This document shows positions 33,101 through 46,300 of a stretch of 64,000 nt of DNA, piece by piece. Under the pieces are notes generated by a model, which had not been told where the DNA came from, made no database searches, and saw only the letters and a list, made by a program, of their open reading frames with translations. How positions within the stretch are numbered: position 1 is the first letter of the stretch; every line of letters starts with the position of its first letter. Where the stretch lies: positions 48,587,190-48,651,189 of the forward strand of contig CM061244.1 in the NCBI GenBank assembly GCA_030848705.1, read 5' to 3'. The position numbers and the translations under genes were made by a program. This stretch comes from Heracleum sosnowskyi (Eukaryota > Streptophyta > Magnoliopsida > Apiales > Apiaceae).

Positions 33101-36100
33101 AGGAGAAGAGTTCCAGTATATAAGGATGACATATAAACAAAAGTTTTATTTGAAGTAGAACCGGTAATAATAAAAATACTCCTTAATATGGTAGAAGTAG
33201 AAGTAGAAAAGCCATTTAAATTTGTACCGGAGGAGAGTTCAAATTTTCAGAGAAGATGCAATATAATTTTGCTTGGATATTACATAAATGCTTCGATCCT
33301 TCACGATCACAATTTTCATGTTCAGTCTAGAAATCATATGTATTACAAAAGCAGCATTGTATTTCCTTTAATTTTTAGTTCGACTACAAAGATTTGTTAA
33401 CATTTTTGTTTTGTTCTCCAATTATTAACTTATATTTATGTCCATATGTTTATATAATAATGTTACTAATCAATGTCACTAATCAGTAATTTATTTGTAC
33501 ACGTACATGTAGTGCAGCGAGAAAGTGAGGACATCGCCCATGACCGTGAGAGAGCCACCCCCAATTCATGCAAACGAAAAGTATGATTTTCAATCTTATA
33601 TCAATTCTCAACTCATATTATTAGATATTATATAATCTGTTTTTACATTATCGCATGTTATATTAATGGTCCCTAAGACTTGAAAATTGTTGTGCAGATG
33701 TCCGATGATTAAGTATTCCATTAATATATTGGGTTTCGTGTTTTTAAGTAATTACATGAGATTAAGTAGATTTTTCATATCATGCACCATAATGTTATCA
33801 TGTTATTATAATTATAGAAGATTTTATTAATTTTATGATGTTATTTTGTTTTTATAAAAGATGATATGCGGGAGTTTAGGTGGCGCCTCTAAGATCGTCT
33901 CGATCTATATTTCTAATTTTTTTTTGAACTTTAAATAGTATTAAATAAAAAAATATTTTTTTAAAATATTAGAAGTAGAATAAGTGTTCGAAATTAAGGA
34001 GGTGAATAACTAAAAATTATATTTGAAGTGAAATAGGTGTTCGAATTTATAAAGAAGAATGGTTTGAATTTATATGTATGACATAAAATTAAAAGTTCTA
34101 TTAGAGCTAGAATAGGTTTTCGAACTTACGAGGTAGAAGAGTTCAAATTTATAAGAAATACATATAATTAAAAGTTTTATTGGAAGTTGAATATGTGTTT
34201 GTAAGACATAGTTAAAAGTTCTATGAAAAATAAATACGAGTGCAAATTTATTGTAACACCCCCATTTATAATTAAATAAGGGGCTACTTATTTCACCATA
34301 AACCTCTATACAGAGTACTAAAATCTCTAAAATAATAATTAAACAATCTAAATAATTATAGAAGTCCATAATCTTAATCAATGAAATTGAGGGTGGTACT
34401 CCTTCACACAGTCCCAGATCCCCCTAAATACCTGCCAGAAAAAGAATACGGCATGAGCCAAACGCCCAGTACGGATTTGGAACACATTTTATAAAATAGA
34501 GAAACAAATATACATATTTGATAGTTTATAATAAAACAATTATTTTCAAAATAAGTATGGCTGAAACAACGAAAAGGTAGGATATTTCATACCGAGATCA
34601 AAACAGATACAGATACAAATACATACGTCATAGGGTACCGTAACGTATGCAACAAACCAGATAACGTGTATGGCATATACATCGTCACCACCAAATCAAA
34701 TCACAAATCAAATCATACTCTGGGTGTACCCACGTATCCTGAAACAAATATCAAAATGCGCAAAAGCTCGCCTCCTGAGCTAACAGAAGGATACGCCATG
34801 ACCAATCACACTGCCATGGAAGTGTCATGCCACTGGTGCCGCAATGACATGGCTGTAGTACCCCTACAGCTGGTTAACTCGGTATACCCTATATCACTAA
34901 GGGTCCAAATAAAATATTTCACACAAGCTAAAAGTATATTTTATTTTAGAGAGACAAATACTGGAAGCAGATATTTAATATTCACAATTTTCTAAAAATC
35001 ACTGATACAGATATTGAGATATTTCGGAACAGAACTGAGACAAATATATAAATATTCTGAAACAGAACTAAAACAGATGTTTTAATATTTTGGAATGGAA
35101 ATGAGGGAGATGTTCAGATATTCTAAAAGGATAATTTAAGATGCAAATTTTCTTAGAAACCCCAAGAAATAGATTTTTCTAAATATTGCAAAACAGTTTT
35201 TGAAATAACTTTAAAGAGTCAAAACGGATAATACTAGAATCGATTTGGGAACTGAATAAAACAAATATACTAGTTCTTAACATGAGTAGCGCTGAATGAA
35301 AAAGAGAGAAATCCGTACCTTAAAATCATACTCACAAACTCTAACAAAATCCGCAAACAACCAACTAAATCCGGCTCGCGATCTAATAGAGAAAATATAA
35401 CCTTATTAGTTTATTATCGTTTAATGGTAGTTAAATATTATCATCCAAATACTTACCCGTGGCCCTGATAATATTAATCAACTTTTTAATCTTACAATAA
35501 ATATACATAGGACATCAACTTAAATGGTATCAAAATTTCACACACTAATCAAATAAATCCATAATTATACACGTACTTAATCAATTTAATATCCACCTAA
35601 CTAATTTGAATGCTTATTGATACAAAGTCTAGCTTGAATTTGAAAGCCAGGACAGACGATTAACAAATCATTTTATAAACTCACATGCAATAAAATATAC
35701 ATACTAACAATAAAATATACATATTAACGTGTAACTGATGTAACACCATATTGACTCATGAACTCACTACTACAATTACAGTGGCACAAGATACTAATAA
35801 ATTAAGCCAAAACATCTCTGAAAATACGACTTCAGGTTATAAAATTTGGTGTAAAGGCCAACTCATAAAGAATAGAATAAATTAACTTACTTAAATACAA
35901 CATGATTTACAAAACAATAATTAATATTAAATATTAAAATCAGTCCAACAGTTTATAATAGAATTGAATATATTTTACCCAAGATCCTCGCATGAACATA
36001 TAAATCATTAAATTATTGTTATAAGTTCAGGAATTACAGGAATCAAAGCTATTAACGAAACAATAAAAGCGTATGTGCTAGTAATTAGTTTTTACCATAC

Positions 36101-36310
36101 CAGATAATGGATGAAAATGACTTTGGGCGTGTCTCTCTACTTCCTCTACTTTGGTGCCGCTCTCTCTTCTAATTGTATTATATTAGGGTTGTCTCAAGTA
36201 TGCATAGGCGGACGTATTAATATGATTAGGACTACAAAACTCACCTAAATAAAATATTAATCCTTATCCTATTAAAAATATAAAACTAATTCTAATCTTT
36301 AATAACATCA

Positions 36311-36348
<38 letters not shown>

Positions 36349-36787
36349 GTGAAATTCCCATATATTACATTTATAAAGATATTTTTTTAAACGAGAGAGC
36401 GGCTCATTAGAGAAAAGTATGTTAACATGAAAATTAATATTTAAGACAAGTATTCAATATGTTAAAATTGGGATTTCGATCTTAACGAGAGAAGCATGTA
36501 TAACGGGAGGACGGCTTATCAGGGAGGAATGAGTAATTGTTGTACTTTAAAAAAATGTTTTAACATATTAGAAGTAAAAAATGTATTCGAATTTATAAAG
36601 GTGAACGGTTTGAATTTATAAGACAAGTATTTAATGTATTAAATTTAGAATTCCGATCTTAACAAGAAAAACGTGTTTAACGGAAGAACGACTTTTGAGG
36701 GAGAAATAAGTAATTGTTGTAATTTCATTGATAGAATTTGTATAAAAAATTTAAAACGCCGTCGCGAAGCGCGGCTTTCTCATCTAG
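30128..36787 (+). mobile_element. Nested Helitrons of the GCGAAGCGC family
   Basis: The 5' end TCAATATATATATAAAGGAGG-type at 30128 follows A30127 and equals the 5' end of Helitron I. The 3' end is a GTCGCGAAGCGCGGC hairpin with CTAG at 36784-36787, followed by T. Internal members are visible: another 3' hairpin (GCCGCGAAGCGCGGC) at about 32918-32932 fused to a new 5' end at 32944, and further GGAGGATACGCGGGAGG-like starts near 32300 and 33860. Outer flanks rejoin as ATCAA...TCA^TTTGG within an AT-rich repeat. No Rep/helicase is seen. A gypsy solo LTR sits inside (34252-36369). Confidence 0.65.
34252..36369 (-). repeat. Gypsy solo LTR
   Basis: 2118 bp with TGTAACACCC and TATTACA ends, flanked by TTTAT at 34247-34251 and 36370-36374. 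Removing it restores GTGCAAATTTAT-AAAGAT, matching the related Helitron sequence near 32720. Part of it (around 34440: ATGAGCCAAACGCCCAGTA) resembles the LTR of element F (57390: ATGAGCCAAATGCCCAGCA), so it is a related chromovirus LTR, read on the minus strand. It has an ATT microsatellite at 36312-36347. No internal domain: this is the product of LTR-LTR recombination. Confidence 0.85.
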
Positions 36788-36984
36788 TTTGGTTAATAAA
36801 GGTTATTCTAATAATCTAAACTACATCTAAGTTAAGTAGATATCCTAAATCGAATAGAATTCTCAACATTAAATTTCGTCACTTTATTCTCTTTTTAGTT
36901 TTAGAATAGTTTTTAATTGAAAAAGAACTATTAAACCACAACTAAATTAAAGATTATTTTGTGAATTTCATGTGAACCGTAAAA
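36788..36984. other. Continuation of the AT-rich repeat
   Basis: Matches the 17790-18060 copy (segments AAGTTGAGTAGAATTTTC-like, and GTGAACCGTAAAAT). It joins in sense to 30050-30127 across the Helitron block. Confidence 0.5.
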
Positions 36985-37159
36985 TTGGCGGCCTCATTTG
37001 TATTTTTTTTATATTTTTTTATGTTCCAATGAATATTTAAGTTTCTCATTTTATAATTTATCATATTAATTTTTACTTTTATTTTAATATTTTCCGTTCA
37101 CATTAAATTTTTTAGTTTATTATTTTTAAGGTCCGTGCCTTGCACGGGTTATAGGCTAG
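36985..37159 (+). mobile_element. 3' fragment of a Helitron II relative
   Basis: About 175 bp that are the reverse complement of 12895-13072, ending in CCGTGCCTTGCACGG, GGTTATAGG and CTAG at 37156-37159. Similarity stops abruptly on the left, so the element is 5'-truncated. A Helitron 5'-end-like stretch (TATTATTAAAGCTGAAACAT) follows immediately. Confidence 0.7.
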
Positions 37160-38304
37160 TATTATTAAAGCTGAAACATTAAAAGTTTTGGTTTTCGGTT
37201 TTCGGTTAGTTTTTGGTTTTCGGTACTTTTTCTAATTAATAAATTACTAATATAATCAAAATTCGGGAAAGTTTTATTCTACATTAATATTTCACTATAT
37301 TTTACTACATAAAAATCAAATAATATTGAAATCTAATAAAAAAATGGAAATGTGGGATCTAATTTGTTTAAATTTAGGATACACCGCTACAAATATACTT
37401 CTTTCTTTTTAGGATAACTAAAACTACTACAAATCAAATCTTTTTAATACTCTATTTAATAAATAATCAAATAATATAAAAATAGTAACTAGTTGATTGC
37501 GAAAATGGTGTATTTTTTGTTTCATTCATTGCGGTTAGGTGGCAACTCTCAAATAGTTTCGATATATATTATAATTAAAATAAATAAAATGGTGTATTTT
37601 TTGTTTAATTCATTGCGGTTAGGTGGCAACTCTCAAATAGCGATCTATTTTGCTACTTTTTTAAAATTTTGAATTATTAATATTAAAGATTGGAAAATAT
37701 CTCAAATTAATGGAGAAACTAAATATACAATTATATTCTCCTAAACTTACTTCACGAAGAAAATAATAAAGAAGACGATTTGAGTAGAAAATATCTAAAT
37801 TGCCTTTTAAATCTTTAGTAATGAAAATATTAATTAACTTATATTCTCCTAAACTTTCTTGTTAAGTCAAATTACTATCTTAATATTGTCCTAAAATTTA
37901 TCTTTAAGTCAAATTACCATGTTGATATTTTCTTAAACTTTCCTTTCAACTTAAAATCACCATTTTAATATTCTCATATATTGTTTCTTGAAGTTCTAAA
38001 ATTTATCTTGAAATCATATTATCATCTTTACATTCTCCTAAAAAAAAGTATTAGAAATTACGTTCTCATAATTTTTTGAAAAAAAACTTACGTTTAATTT
38101 ATCTATATGTTTTACATATACATTAAAAATCATTTTTTTAAAAAAAATTTACTTGCTAATTATGTAGAAGATAAAACTTATGTGCAAAATTTGAATTTAA
38201 ATTTATAAGTATCCAGAAAAACATGCCCACTATTTTTGTGATGAATGTTATATTTTTTTTTCTAGTATTCTTCTATTTTTAATTATTTGTTTAAAAACAA
38301 ACAC
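37160..38304. other. AT-rich DNA, no gene seen
   Basis: The first 90 bp resemble the 5' end of the Helitron II family, with GAAACATTAAAAGTTTTGG and GGTTTTCGG repeats. A 70-bp segment (GTGTATTTTTTGTTT and AGGTGGCAACTCTCAAAT) is present twice, at about 37508 and 37593. No coding or RNA feature recognised. Confidence 0.45.
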
Positions 38305-38371
38305 CCTCAATGAAACATTGAGGACACCCTCAATGAAACATTGAGAACGCCCTCAATGAAACATTGAGGGC
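38305..38371. repeat. Three tandem hairpins, 23-bp period
   Basis: CCTCAATGAAACATTGAGG occurs at 38305-38323, with one change at 38328-38346 and again at 38351-38369. Each is an 8-bp stem with an AAA loop. The third extends to an 11-bp perfect stem (38349-38371). The regular spacing and compensating symmetry stand out from the AT-rich surroundings. Confidence 0.85.
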
Positions 38372-38427
38372 ATGGGGATATCTAACGGGGGCTGTGGAAC
38401 ACCCCATATATATATATATATATATGC

Positions 38428-38752
38428 TAGTGATCAAATAAGAACCAAAGTTAAAATAGAAACTAGAAACTAATTTAAGTCTATTAGATCAATCTAATCT
38501 ATTGGCCCCTAGAGGCACACATACAATTAAAATACACCCTCCCATACACAATCTCATATAATCCCCTCCGTTTTTAATTTGATTTTTCCCGTCAATCGGT
38601 GATTTTTTTTCCGAAATCCGACTTCACTGTATTTTTTTCTATCTCTCGACGATCAATTTGTATACCATATGTGCTATATTTCGACGCAATTTAAAAAAAA
38701 AATATTTAGTTTCTAGTTCCTATTTTAAGAGTGGTTTCTACTAGAGTAGGAT
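38428..38752. mobile_element. MULE-like MITE
   Basis: Inverted ends of roughly 40 bp: AAAATAGAAACTAGAAACTA near 38448 pairs with TTAGTTTCTAGTTCCTATTTT near 38706. The outer parts are GATCAAATAAGAACC and GAGTAGGATC. Long, imperfect inverted ends of this kind are typical of Mutator-like MITEs. No clear 9-bp duplication was found, so boundaries are approximate. Confidence 0.5.
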
Positions 38753-39720
38753 CCATATTCGGATGATTATACGTGTCAATTTTATCTTGTTCACGTTCGT
38801 ACGATGATAATGACCGAAAATTAGAACTTATGAATGGTGACCGATCGGTAAGATTTGTGTGACAATGTTAATATTTAATCAAAATAGGTCGAATGTATAT
38901 CGGCTCGAGTATTACGATTGATCATCATTCTATAAATGTATACATGCGTTATTTTCATATTATTTATTTCGTTAATTTTTATAAAAAATACTTCTAAGTA
39001 AATTATATAAATATCATTGTTTAATTGTTTAAGATTAATTTTAATATTTTTCCGTTGACACCGTCTAACTTTTCAATTTTTATAGATAATATCATTTAAT
39101 GTTTAAATTCATAAAAATTAAAAACTCAATTAGAATTTTGTAGAATATCGATAGACGATGATAAATATGTTTTAGTTTTATAAATTATTTATTTTAATAT
39201 AATAGCAAATTTAGTAAAATTTGACTCTATTTTATAATTTACAATTTGAAAAGTAACTTGTAAATAAAGTATTTTTATATCTAAATTTGAGTAATCATTT
39301 AACGAATTGAACAGTGTTTCGTAATTTTATTGAACATATTTTCTTATTTGAACTCGAATTCGATAACATATCAAACCGAATTTATCAAGTTTGCACCGAG
39401 TCAGACTCAAACGAACTTATCGAATAACTCAATCTTCAACCGTTTCAATTACATGTTCATTAAATTATAAAAGTTAAAGAAAATCATTGAATACTTATGA
39501 TTGTTGAAAATTAATGATCGATCTTTTGTTGCTTAAAAAATAATTTTTAAAATTTAATTGGTAATTGTATTATTATAGTTTTATAATAAAAAAAATTCTA
39601 GTTATTTTAATAAAAAGTTGTATAAATTATGTTGACTATTATTTGTCTTTATTTTTATAGTGACAATAACAACAATATTAGATATAATAGCTAAAATGTA
39701 ATAATATCATTATAAAAGAT
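38753..39720. other. AT-rich spacer, nothing recognised
   Basis: No ORF, repeat or RNA signal that I can support. Its last five bases (39716-39720, AAGAT) are the left target duplication of element C. Confidence 0.5.
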
Positions 39721-40768
39721 TGTAAAGCATAATGTAACATAAGATGAAACAAAGATAACTACAACTCAACAAAGGACAAGACATACAATAATATTAACAG
39801 CAGCACAGGAATCCAGAATCAAAGAAGAAAAGGTAAACTCAAAAAATCAAAATATGGTATGTATTCTTGAAGTCCGTAAACAGGTCACAGAAAGAAGTTC
39901 ATGAAAATGTTCAAGCCTCAGTGACAATAAAAGAAACAAGACTTTCAAGACTACAGAAGTATGTGAGTGATTTAGAGTCAGTACCGCAGGGTTCCAGTGA
40001 TTTATTTAAAGCAACCAGAACGACAAAGGACTAATAATCAACATTGAATTGAAGACATAGAAGAATTGATAAAGTGTTATTCATCTGTGAACCAGACCAG
40101 TTGCACCAGTTGACGGCACTTAAAAAGATCAAGTTGTTTTATCGTCTCAGAAGAAATTGATTCAGTCTAATACTGAACACCCTGAAACTCAAAAGGTTTA
40201 ATAAAAGATCAAGTCAAAAGAATATGGCTCGATGGTTTTTCAATTTTGAAAACCATCGAATGGGATACATGAATTCTATCTGAATTCAATTATAAAGTAA
40301 TTTGACTTTCTATTTTGAGGAGCAGGTGGAAAGTTGATTTGTTTGACAGGTTGATGAAGATCCAACGACCAAGATTAATTGTTTTCTTTTGGTTCGATGG
40401 TTTTTCAAATTAATACTACAATTACTACAGAGAGAAGAAGTGTCTTCTTCAGTAATCAAGGTAGAACACAGAGACATTACGAAGAGAGAGATTGAGCCAG
40501 AGAGAATTATCAGAGAAATTAATAGTGCTCAGAATTCTATCATTGTATTGAATTTGTGTAACCTTGAACTCATTGAAGCTAATCTATGGATTAGAATTGT
40601 AGCACCCCTCGCGGTTTATATTTATAAAACGATATATTCCCCGACTCGTGTTTTGATTTGGTGCATTTGATTTCGTGTTAGAACTGAATGATTAATCCGC
40701 GAACGAAATTAAATAATTTGTGAGTATCGTATTCAACCGCCCCCTTCTCCGATACTTTGGACCTAAAA
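39721..40768 (+). repeat. 5' LTR of element C
   Basis: Begins TGTAAAGCATAATG. It should end CTAACA but reads CTAAAA, a decayed terminus, just before the PBS. It holds a hairpin built on TCGATGGTTTT (40229-40259). A second hairpin present in the 3' LTR is deleted here. TTTATAAAAC near 40621 is a TATA candidate. Confidence 0.88.
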
Positions 40769-40770
40769 AT

Positions 40771-40782
40771 TGGTATCAGAGC
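40771..40782 (+). promoter_or_regulatory. Primer binding site of element C
   Basis: TGGTATCAGAGC, complementary to the 3' end of initiator-methionine tRNA, two bases after the 5' LTR. Confidence 0.85.
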
Positions 40783-40928
40783 TATTTGATTAACGTACAA
40801 ATCAGATCCGGTGAATGAGACCAAAATCAAACATAGCGTGAAAATTCGAAGCAAAATTTTTAACTTTCAAATTTTTTCATTTGATTGGAATTTCTTGAAT
40901 TTTAAACAATTTGAAATTTTCAGAAACC

Positions 40929-43326
40929 ATGAGTGCTCCAAAGACAACTGCTGGTCTTAAAGTTCCACCGTTTACAAGAGATGATTTCGGTTTGTGGAAG
41001 ATTAAGATGCTGTTATTTATAAAGGCATCTAATCCGTTGTATATTGGAATTTTAGAGAACAGACAATATGTACCAATGAAATCAGTTGATGAAACGACAA
41101 CTCCTGAAGGTACCAGAATACCCCCAAGCACCACACATAAGGATATCTCTGAGTACACAGATTCAGATAAAGAACTGATTCGATTGGATACAGGTTTGAT
41201 GCTGATATTGACAGACTCCGCAGACAAGGAAATGAGCTATCAGATAATGAGCTGTACAAGCGGGAAACATATGTGGGATACCATAAACTTAATAATGGAA
41301 GGAACTGAAGACGTTCAGGAAAATAGATTGGACATCCTGACTTCTCAGTATGAGTCATTTAGGTCTCTTCCTGGAGAAAGTATAACTTAGGTCTTTGAGA
41401 AGTATACTAAGCTGCTTAATGAATTAGCAATGAAAGGGAAGACCTATCCACTGAGAGAAATAAACAGGAAGTTCATGATGACGATGCCCCCATCATGTAG
41501 AACACAAGTCCTCATCCATAAGGGAAAGAATAGACTTCACTAAGATGTCATTAGAGATGATCTATGGCAAGCTGAAGACTTATGAGATGGAGCAAGAACA
41601 AAGAGTGATAACCTACGGACCAGGGACAGTGGATAACAAGCACAATGCACTTGTGAGATCAGCATCACTTGTAGTGGATGAACCAACAACTTCTGATATT
41701 CAGGTTCAAACCCCTAGAGCTGGAAAAGAGGTGATTATAGAAGCTGAAATGGATTCTGTGAATCTGGGTGTTGATGAAAGTGATTACTACACCCTAGAAG
41801 AGCTTGAGCAAATGGAAGACAAAACCATGGCGTACTTAGCTGCAAAGTTTAGCCACATTCGTTTCAAGAGAAACCCTAAGTACAAGTTCAAGGGCTCAAC
41901 CAACAGATTCCAGAAGAACAAGTATTCACCTGGTACAGGCTTTAAGGGAGGCTATAAGACTGGCTCGATTGACAGAAGCAAATCAAGATGCTACAACTGC
42001 AATGAGTTAGGGCATTTCGCCACTGAATGCCGGAAGCCTCGTCAAGAAAGAGACAAGAAAGATGTCTATGAAAAGAAAGACTCTTATGAGGATTTGAAGA
42101 AGGAGAATGCCAAGATGAAACAACAACTGGAGGCATTGTTTGGAAAGTAGAAAGGGAAAGCTTATATAGCAGAGGGAAAACACTGGGATGATACTGATTC
42201 AGATGAAGAGGAAGAGTATGTAAATGTTGCCCTAATGGCTGACTCTTCAGAGGAATCACCGCAATTATCTCAGGTACCTATCTTAACAACAATTGACATG
42301 TCTAATTCTGAGTACAAGAAAACTGTGCAAGATCTTAGTGTAGAATTGTTTAATGTACACACAAGCATGCTGGCATCTGAAATGGAAAATGCTAAACTAG
42401 TTCTTAAGATCAAAAATCTAGAATCTAAGAATGAAGAACTAGAGCTTGTAGCTGTCACATTAGAAGATCTTAAGCAAAAGAATGTGTACTTAGAGAACAA
42501 GGTCAAGTGTAATGATGAGATAGAGACTATCCCCAGGAAGCAGATTTCAGATTTAGATTTGAAACTGAATGCTTTTAAGAATTCCGCCCTAATTTCTAAG
42601 GAGATCATTGATACTCAGACCATAGGGAACAAGACTGCTATAGGACTTGACTACACCAAAAAGGCTGGGAAAAAGATTTTGGAATTTCCTGTGACATCTA
42701 CTTTTGTCAGGAAGAATATTCCACACATTCTTAAGAATGTGGTCAGTCCAGTCTTTGTCAAGCCCTTCTCAGAACCTTTTCACAAGGATGACTTATACAT
42801 AAGACAAGAATTGCTTGAGGAGGATTTATTGAAGGAAAAAGAGGTACAGACTAAGTTGCCTAGGAAATCAGTAAAAACTGAAATACCTAAAACTGAAGTA
42901 GGTGACTTAGTTAACAAGGCTAAAAAGAACAGGAATGGGAAAAAGAATATTGTTAATCAGAATATTGTTTCTTCTTCTCCCATTGCATCTAGGAAGTTGT
43001 GCACTATTTGTAATTCTGTTGGACACCTTACACATGCATGTAAAAAGGTTAAAGTAGAAACTGATGATACTTCTGCAATGCATAACATGTCTGACATGCC
43101 TGATCTTCATGAACCATGTAGAAAGAAAGAGTGTTTGCTATGTACATACAACATTATGCATGCTTATTTTAAGTTGATGAATGCATCTGGTAGCAATAGC
43201 ACTGATAATGTCAAACCCACAGAAAGCATGAATGTCAAACAAGTTAAGACTAACTTGAATGTTACTCCTGTTAAAGTATCTAAACCTTCAGGACCCAAAC
43301 AAGTTTGGGTACCAAAGTCCGCTTAA
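40929..43326 (+). pseudogene. Gag of element C, broken
   Basis: ATG at 40929 (MSAPKTTAGLKVPPFTRDDF). The copia gag domain reaches about 41600. There is an in-frame TAG at 41388, a frameshift between about 41480 and 41545, then an open frame to TAG at 42148. The same frame reopens to 43326. The first zinc knuckle, CYNCNELGHFATEC, is at 41989-42030 and a second, CTICNSVGHLTHAC, at 43000-43041. The 42148 stop aligns with a Gln in element E gag. The middle part is Glu/Lys/Leu-rich and looks coiled-coil forming. Confidence 0.88.
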
Positions 43327-46300
43327 TCAATATGTGATTACGGGGTAAGGTTAAAAGCTCAAAGGTCGTGTGGATTCTGGATAGTGGCTGTTCTAGACAC
43401 ATGACAGGTGAAGAGTCCCTGCTTACATAGGTGGTTAAGAAGACCGGCCCGATTGTAACCTTTGGAGATGACAACAAAGGATTCACTACGGGATATGGTA
43501 AATTGAAAATTGGTAATGTCATCATTGAAAACATCTCTCTTGTTGAAGGATTGAAGCACAATCTTCTAAGTATCAGTCAGTTCTGTGATAAAGGCTACAA
43601 TGTAGATTTCAGAAAGGACAAGTGCTTGATCACAAACATGAATGATAAGAAGCTTGCTTTACTGGGAGTGAGAAAAGGAAATTTGTTTATAGCTGACTTA
43701 AGTTCTACCAGTGAAGGAGAAGTTACATGTTTCTACAGTAAGGCATCTTCAGAACAAAGTTGGCTATGGCATAAGAAGCTCTCACATTTGAACTTCAAAA
43801 CTATGAACTCTTTGGTAAAGAGAGAGTTAGTGAGAGGGTTGCCCCTGATGGAATTCAATCAGGAGGGACTATGTGAAGCATGTGAAAAAGGGAAGTCAAA
43901 GAAAGCATCACATAGAAGCAAAGGAATGACAAGCATTGCTGAACCATTACAGCTGATTCATATAGATTTATTTGGTCCAGACAATGTTATGTCACTTTCA
44001 AGAAAAAGATATGCATTAGTGATGGTGGATGACTACTCCAAGTACACGTGGGTGTTGTTCTTACAATCAAAGGATGAAGCAACACAACTAATCATTGATC
44101 ACATCAAGAAGATAGAAGTGGAAGCTAAGCTACCTGTGCGGACAATCGGATCAGACAATGGAACTGAATTCAAGAATGCAGTTCTTAATGATTTCTGCTC
44201 AGAGAAGGAATATCAAGACATTATTAATCACCAAGAACTCCTCAACAGAATGGAGTAGTGGAAAGGAAAAACAGGACCTTGGTTGAAGCAGCAAGGACCA
44301 TGTTGAATGAATCAAAACTTCCCACTTACTTTTGGGCTGAAGCAATGAATACAACTTGCTACACTCAGAATCGAACCCTGATTAACAAAGATCATGAAAA
44401 GACTCCGCATGAGTTAATGTCCAACAAGAAACCAACACTGAAGTACTTTCATGTGTTTGGTGCAAAGTGCTTTGTACTTAAAGATGGACAATATCTAGGC
44501 AAGTTTGATGCCAAAGTAGATGAAGGCATTTTTCTGGGCTATTCTCTGGAATCTAAGGCTTATAGGGTGTATGTGATTGAAGATAAGAAGGTGTTGGAAA
44601 GCTTTAATGTAACATTTGACGACACCAAGAGACCAGGCCTGCAAACTAGAGAGAACTCTGAATCCTTGGTATTTGAAAATCTATCAGGAGATCTCTCTGA
44701 CATTGAAGAAGAACCTGAAGTTGTTACAGTTATTAATAATAATGATAATGATAATGATTCTGGACCAAGTGGTGATAGTGGTGGAAATACTCAAACTACT
44801 ACTGGATCCACTAGTCAAACAACAGGGTCAACAGATCATACCATCAATAACTCAGGGGGAGCAGGAGAAGGATCAACTAGTCACACTCCACAACATCTAG
44901 AACAAGGAGAATCATCAAGATCGCATCTGCCAAGACAAAGGGTATGGAATAGAGATCATCCATTTCACTTGATCATTGGTGATCCGGACACATGAGTGAG
45001 AACTAGGAGGACATCACAAAATGAATGTCACTATTCTGGGTTTCTTTCAGAAACAGAACCTAAGAAAGTTGAAGATGCCCTAGATGATCCAGATTGGGTG
45101 ATTGCAATGAAAGAGGAACTCAATCAGTTTGAAAGGCGGAAAGTTTGGAAGCTGGTACCCAGGCCTAAAGGAAAATCTGTTATAGGAACAAGATGGGTAT
45201 TCAGAAATAAATTGGATGAAGATGGCATTGTAATGAGAAACAAAGCCAGACTGGTTGCTAAAGGTTACTCTCAAGAAGAGGGTATAGATTATGATGAAAC
45301 CTATGCACAGTAGCAAGACTTGAGGCCATCAGAATGTTTCTGGCATTCGCAGCACATTCCAATTACAAAGTATATCAAATGGATGTGAAGAGTGCTTTTC
45401 TGAACGGGGAGTTAGAAGAAGAAGTGTATGTGGAACAACCTCCAGGGTTTGAGGATTCAAAACTGGCAGACTTTGTGTACTTTCTATTCAAAGCTCTCTA
45501 TGGACTCAAACAAGCTCCAAGGACATGGTATGACACTCTCTCTGAATTTTTACTTGAAAATGATTTTACAAGAGGTGTCGTAGACAAAACTCTCTTTTAC
45601 AAACAGCACAAAAATGATTTGATATTGGTGCAAGTATATGTTGATGACATAATATTTGGTTCTACTAATGACGATCTATGCAAGAGATTTGCTAAGTTAA
45701 TGCAGAGTCGATATGAAATGAGCATGATGGGTGAATTGCCATTCTTTCTTGGACTGCAAGTGTATCAAAGGCAAGATGGTATATTCATTTGTCAGTCAAG
45801 TACATCAAAGATCTTCTGAAGAAGTATCAAATGGAAGACTCATCTACCGCAAAGACTCCAATGCCAACTGCCACTAAGCTTGATAAGGATGAAACTGGTA
45901 AGAAGGTTGACATCACAGGCTACAGAGGTATGATAGGCTCCTTACTATATCTCACTGCAAGTAGACCAGATATAATGTTTGCAACATGCTTGTGTGCTAG
46001 GTTTCAGTCTGATCCTAAAGAATCTCATCTAATAGCTGTTAAGCGAATATTTAGATATCTTAAGGGGACCCCAAATCTTGGAATTTGGTACCCTAAAGAT
46101 ACAGGATTTGATCTTATTGGATATATAGACTCAGATTTTGCAGGTTGTAAGATTGATCGGAAGAGTACTTCAGGAAGCTGCCAGTTTCTTGGAAGAAGGT
46201 TAGTTTCCTGGTATAGCAAGAAGCAGCATTCAGTGTCCACATCAACAACTGAGGCTGAATACATTGCTGCTAGTAGCTGCTACTCAGATCTTGTGGATGA

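Noticed and set aside
34666..34995. 109-codon ORF
   Set aside because: Lies inside the gypsy solo LTR, with no matching domain; chance frame.
40389..40670. 93-codon ORF, repeated at 52603-52884
   Set aside because: Lies in both LTRs of element C over the R/U5 region; a repeat-borne chance frame with no domain.
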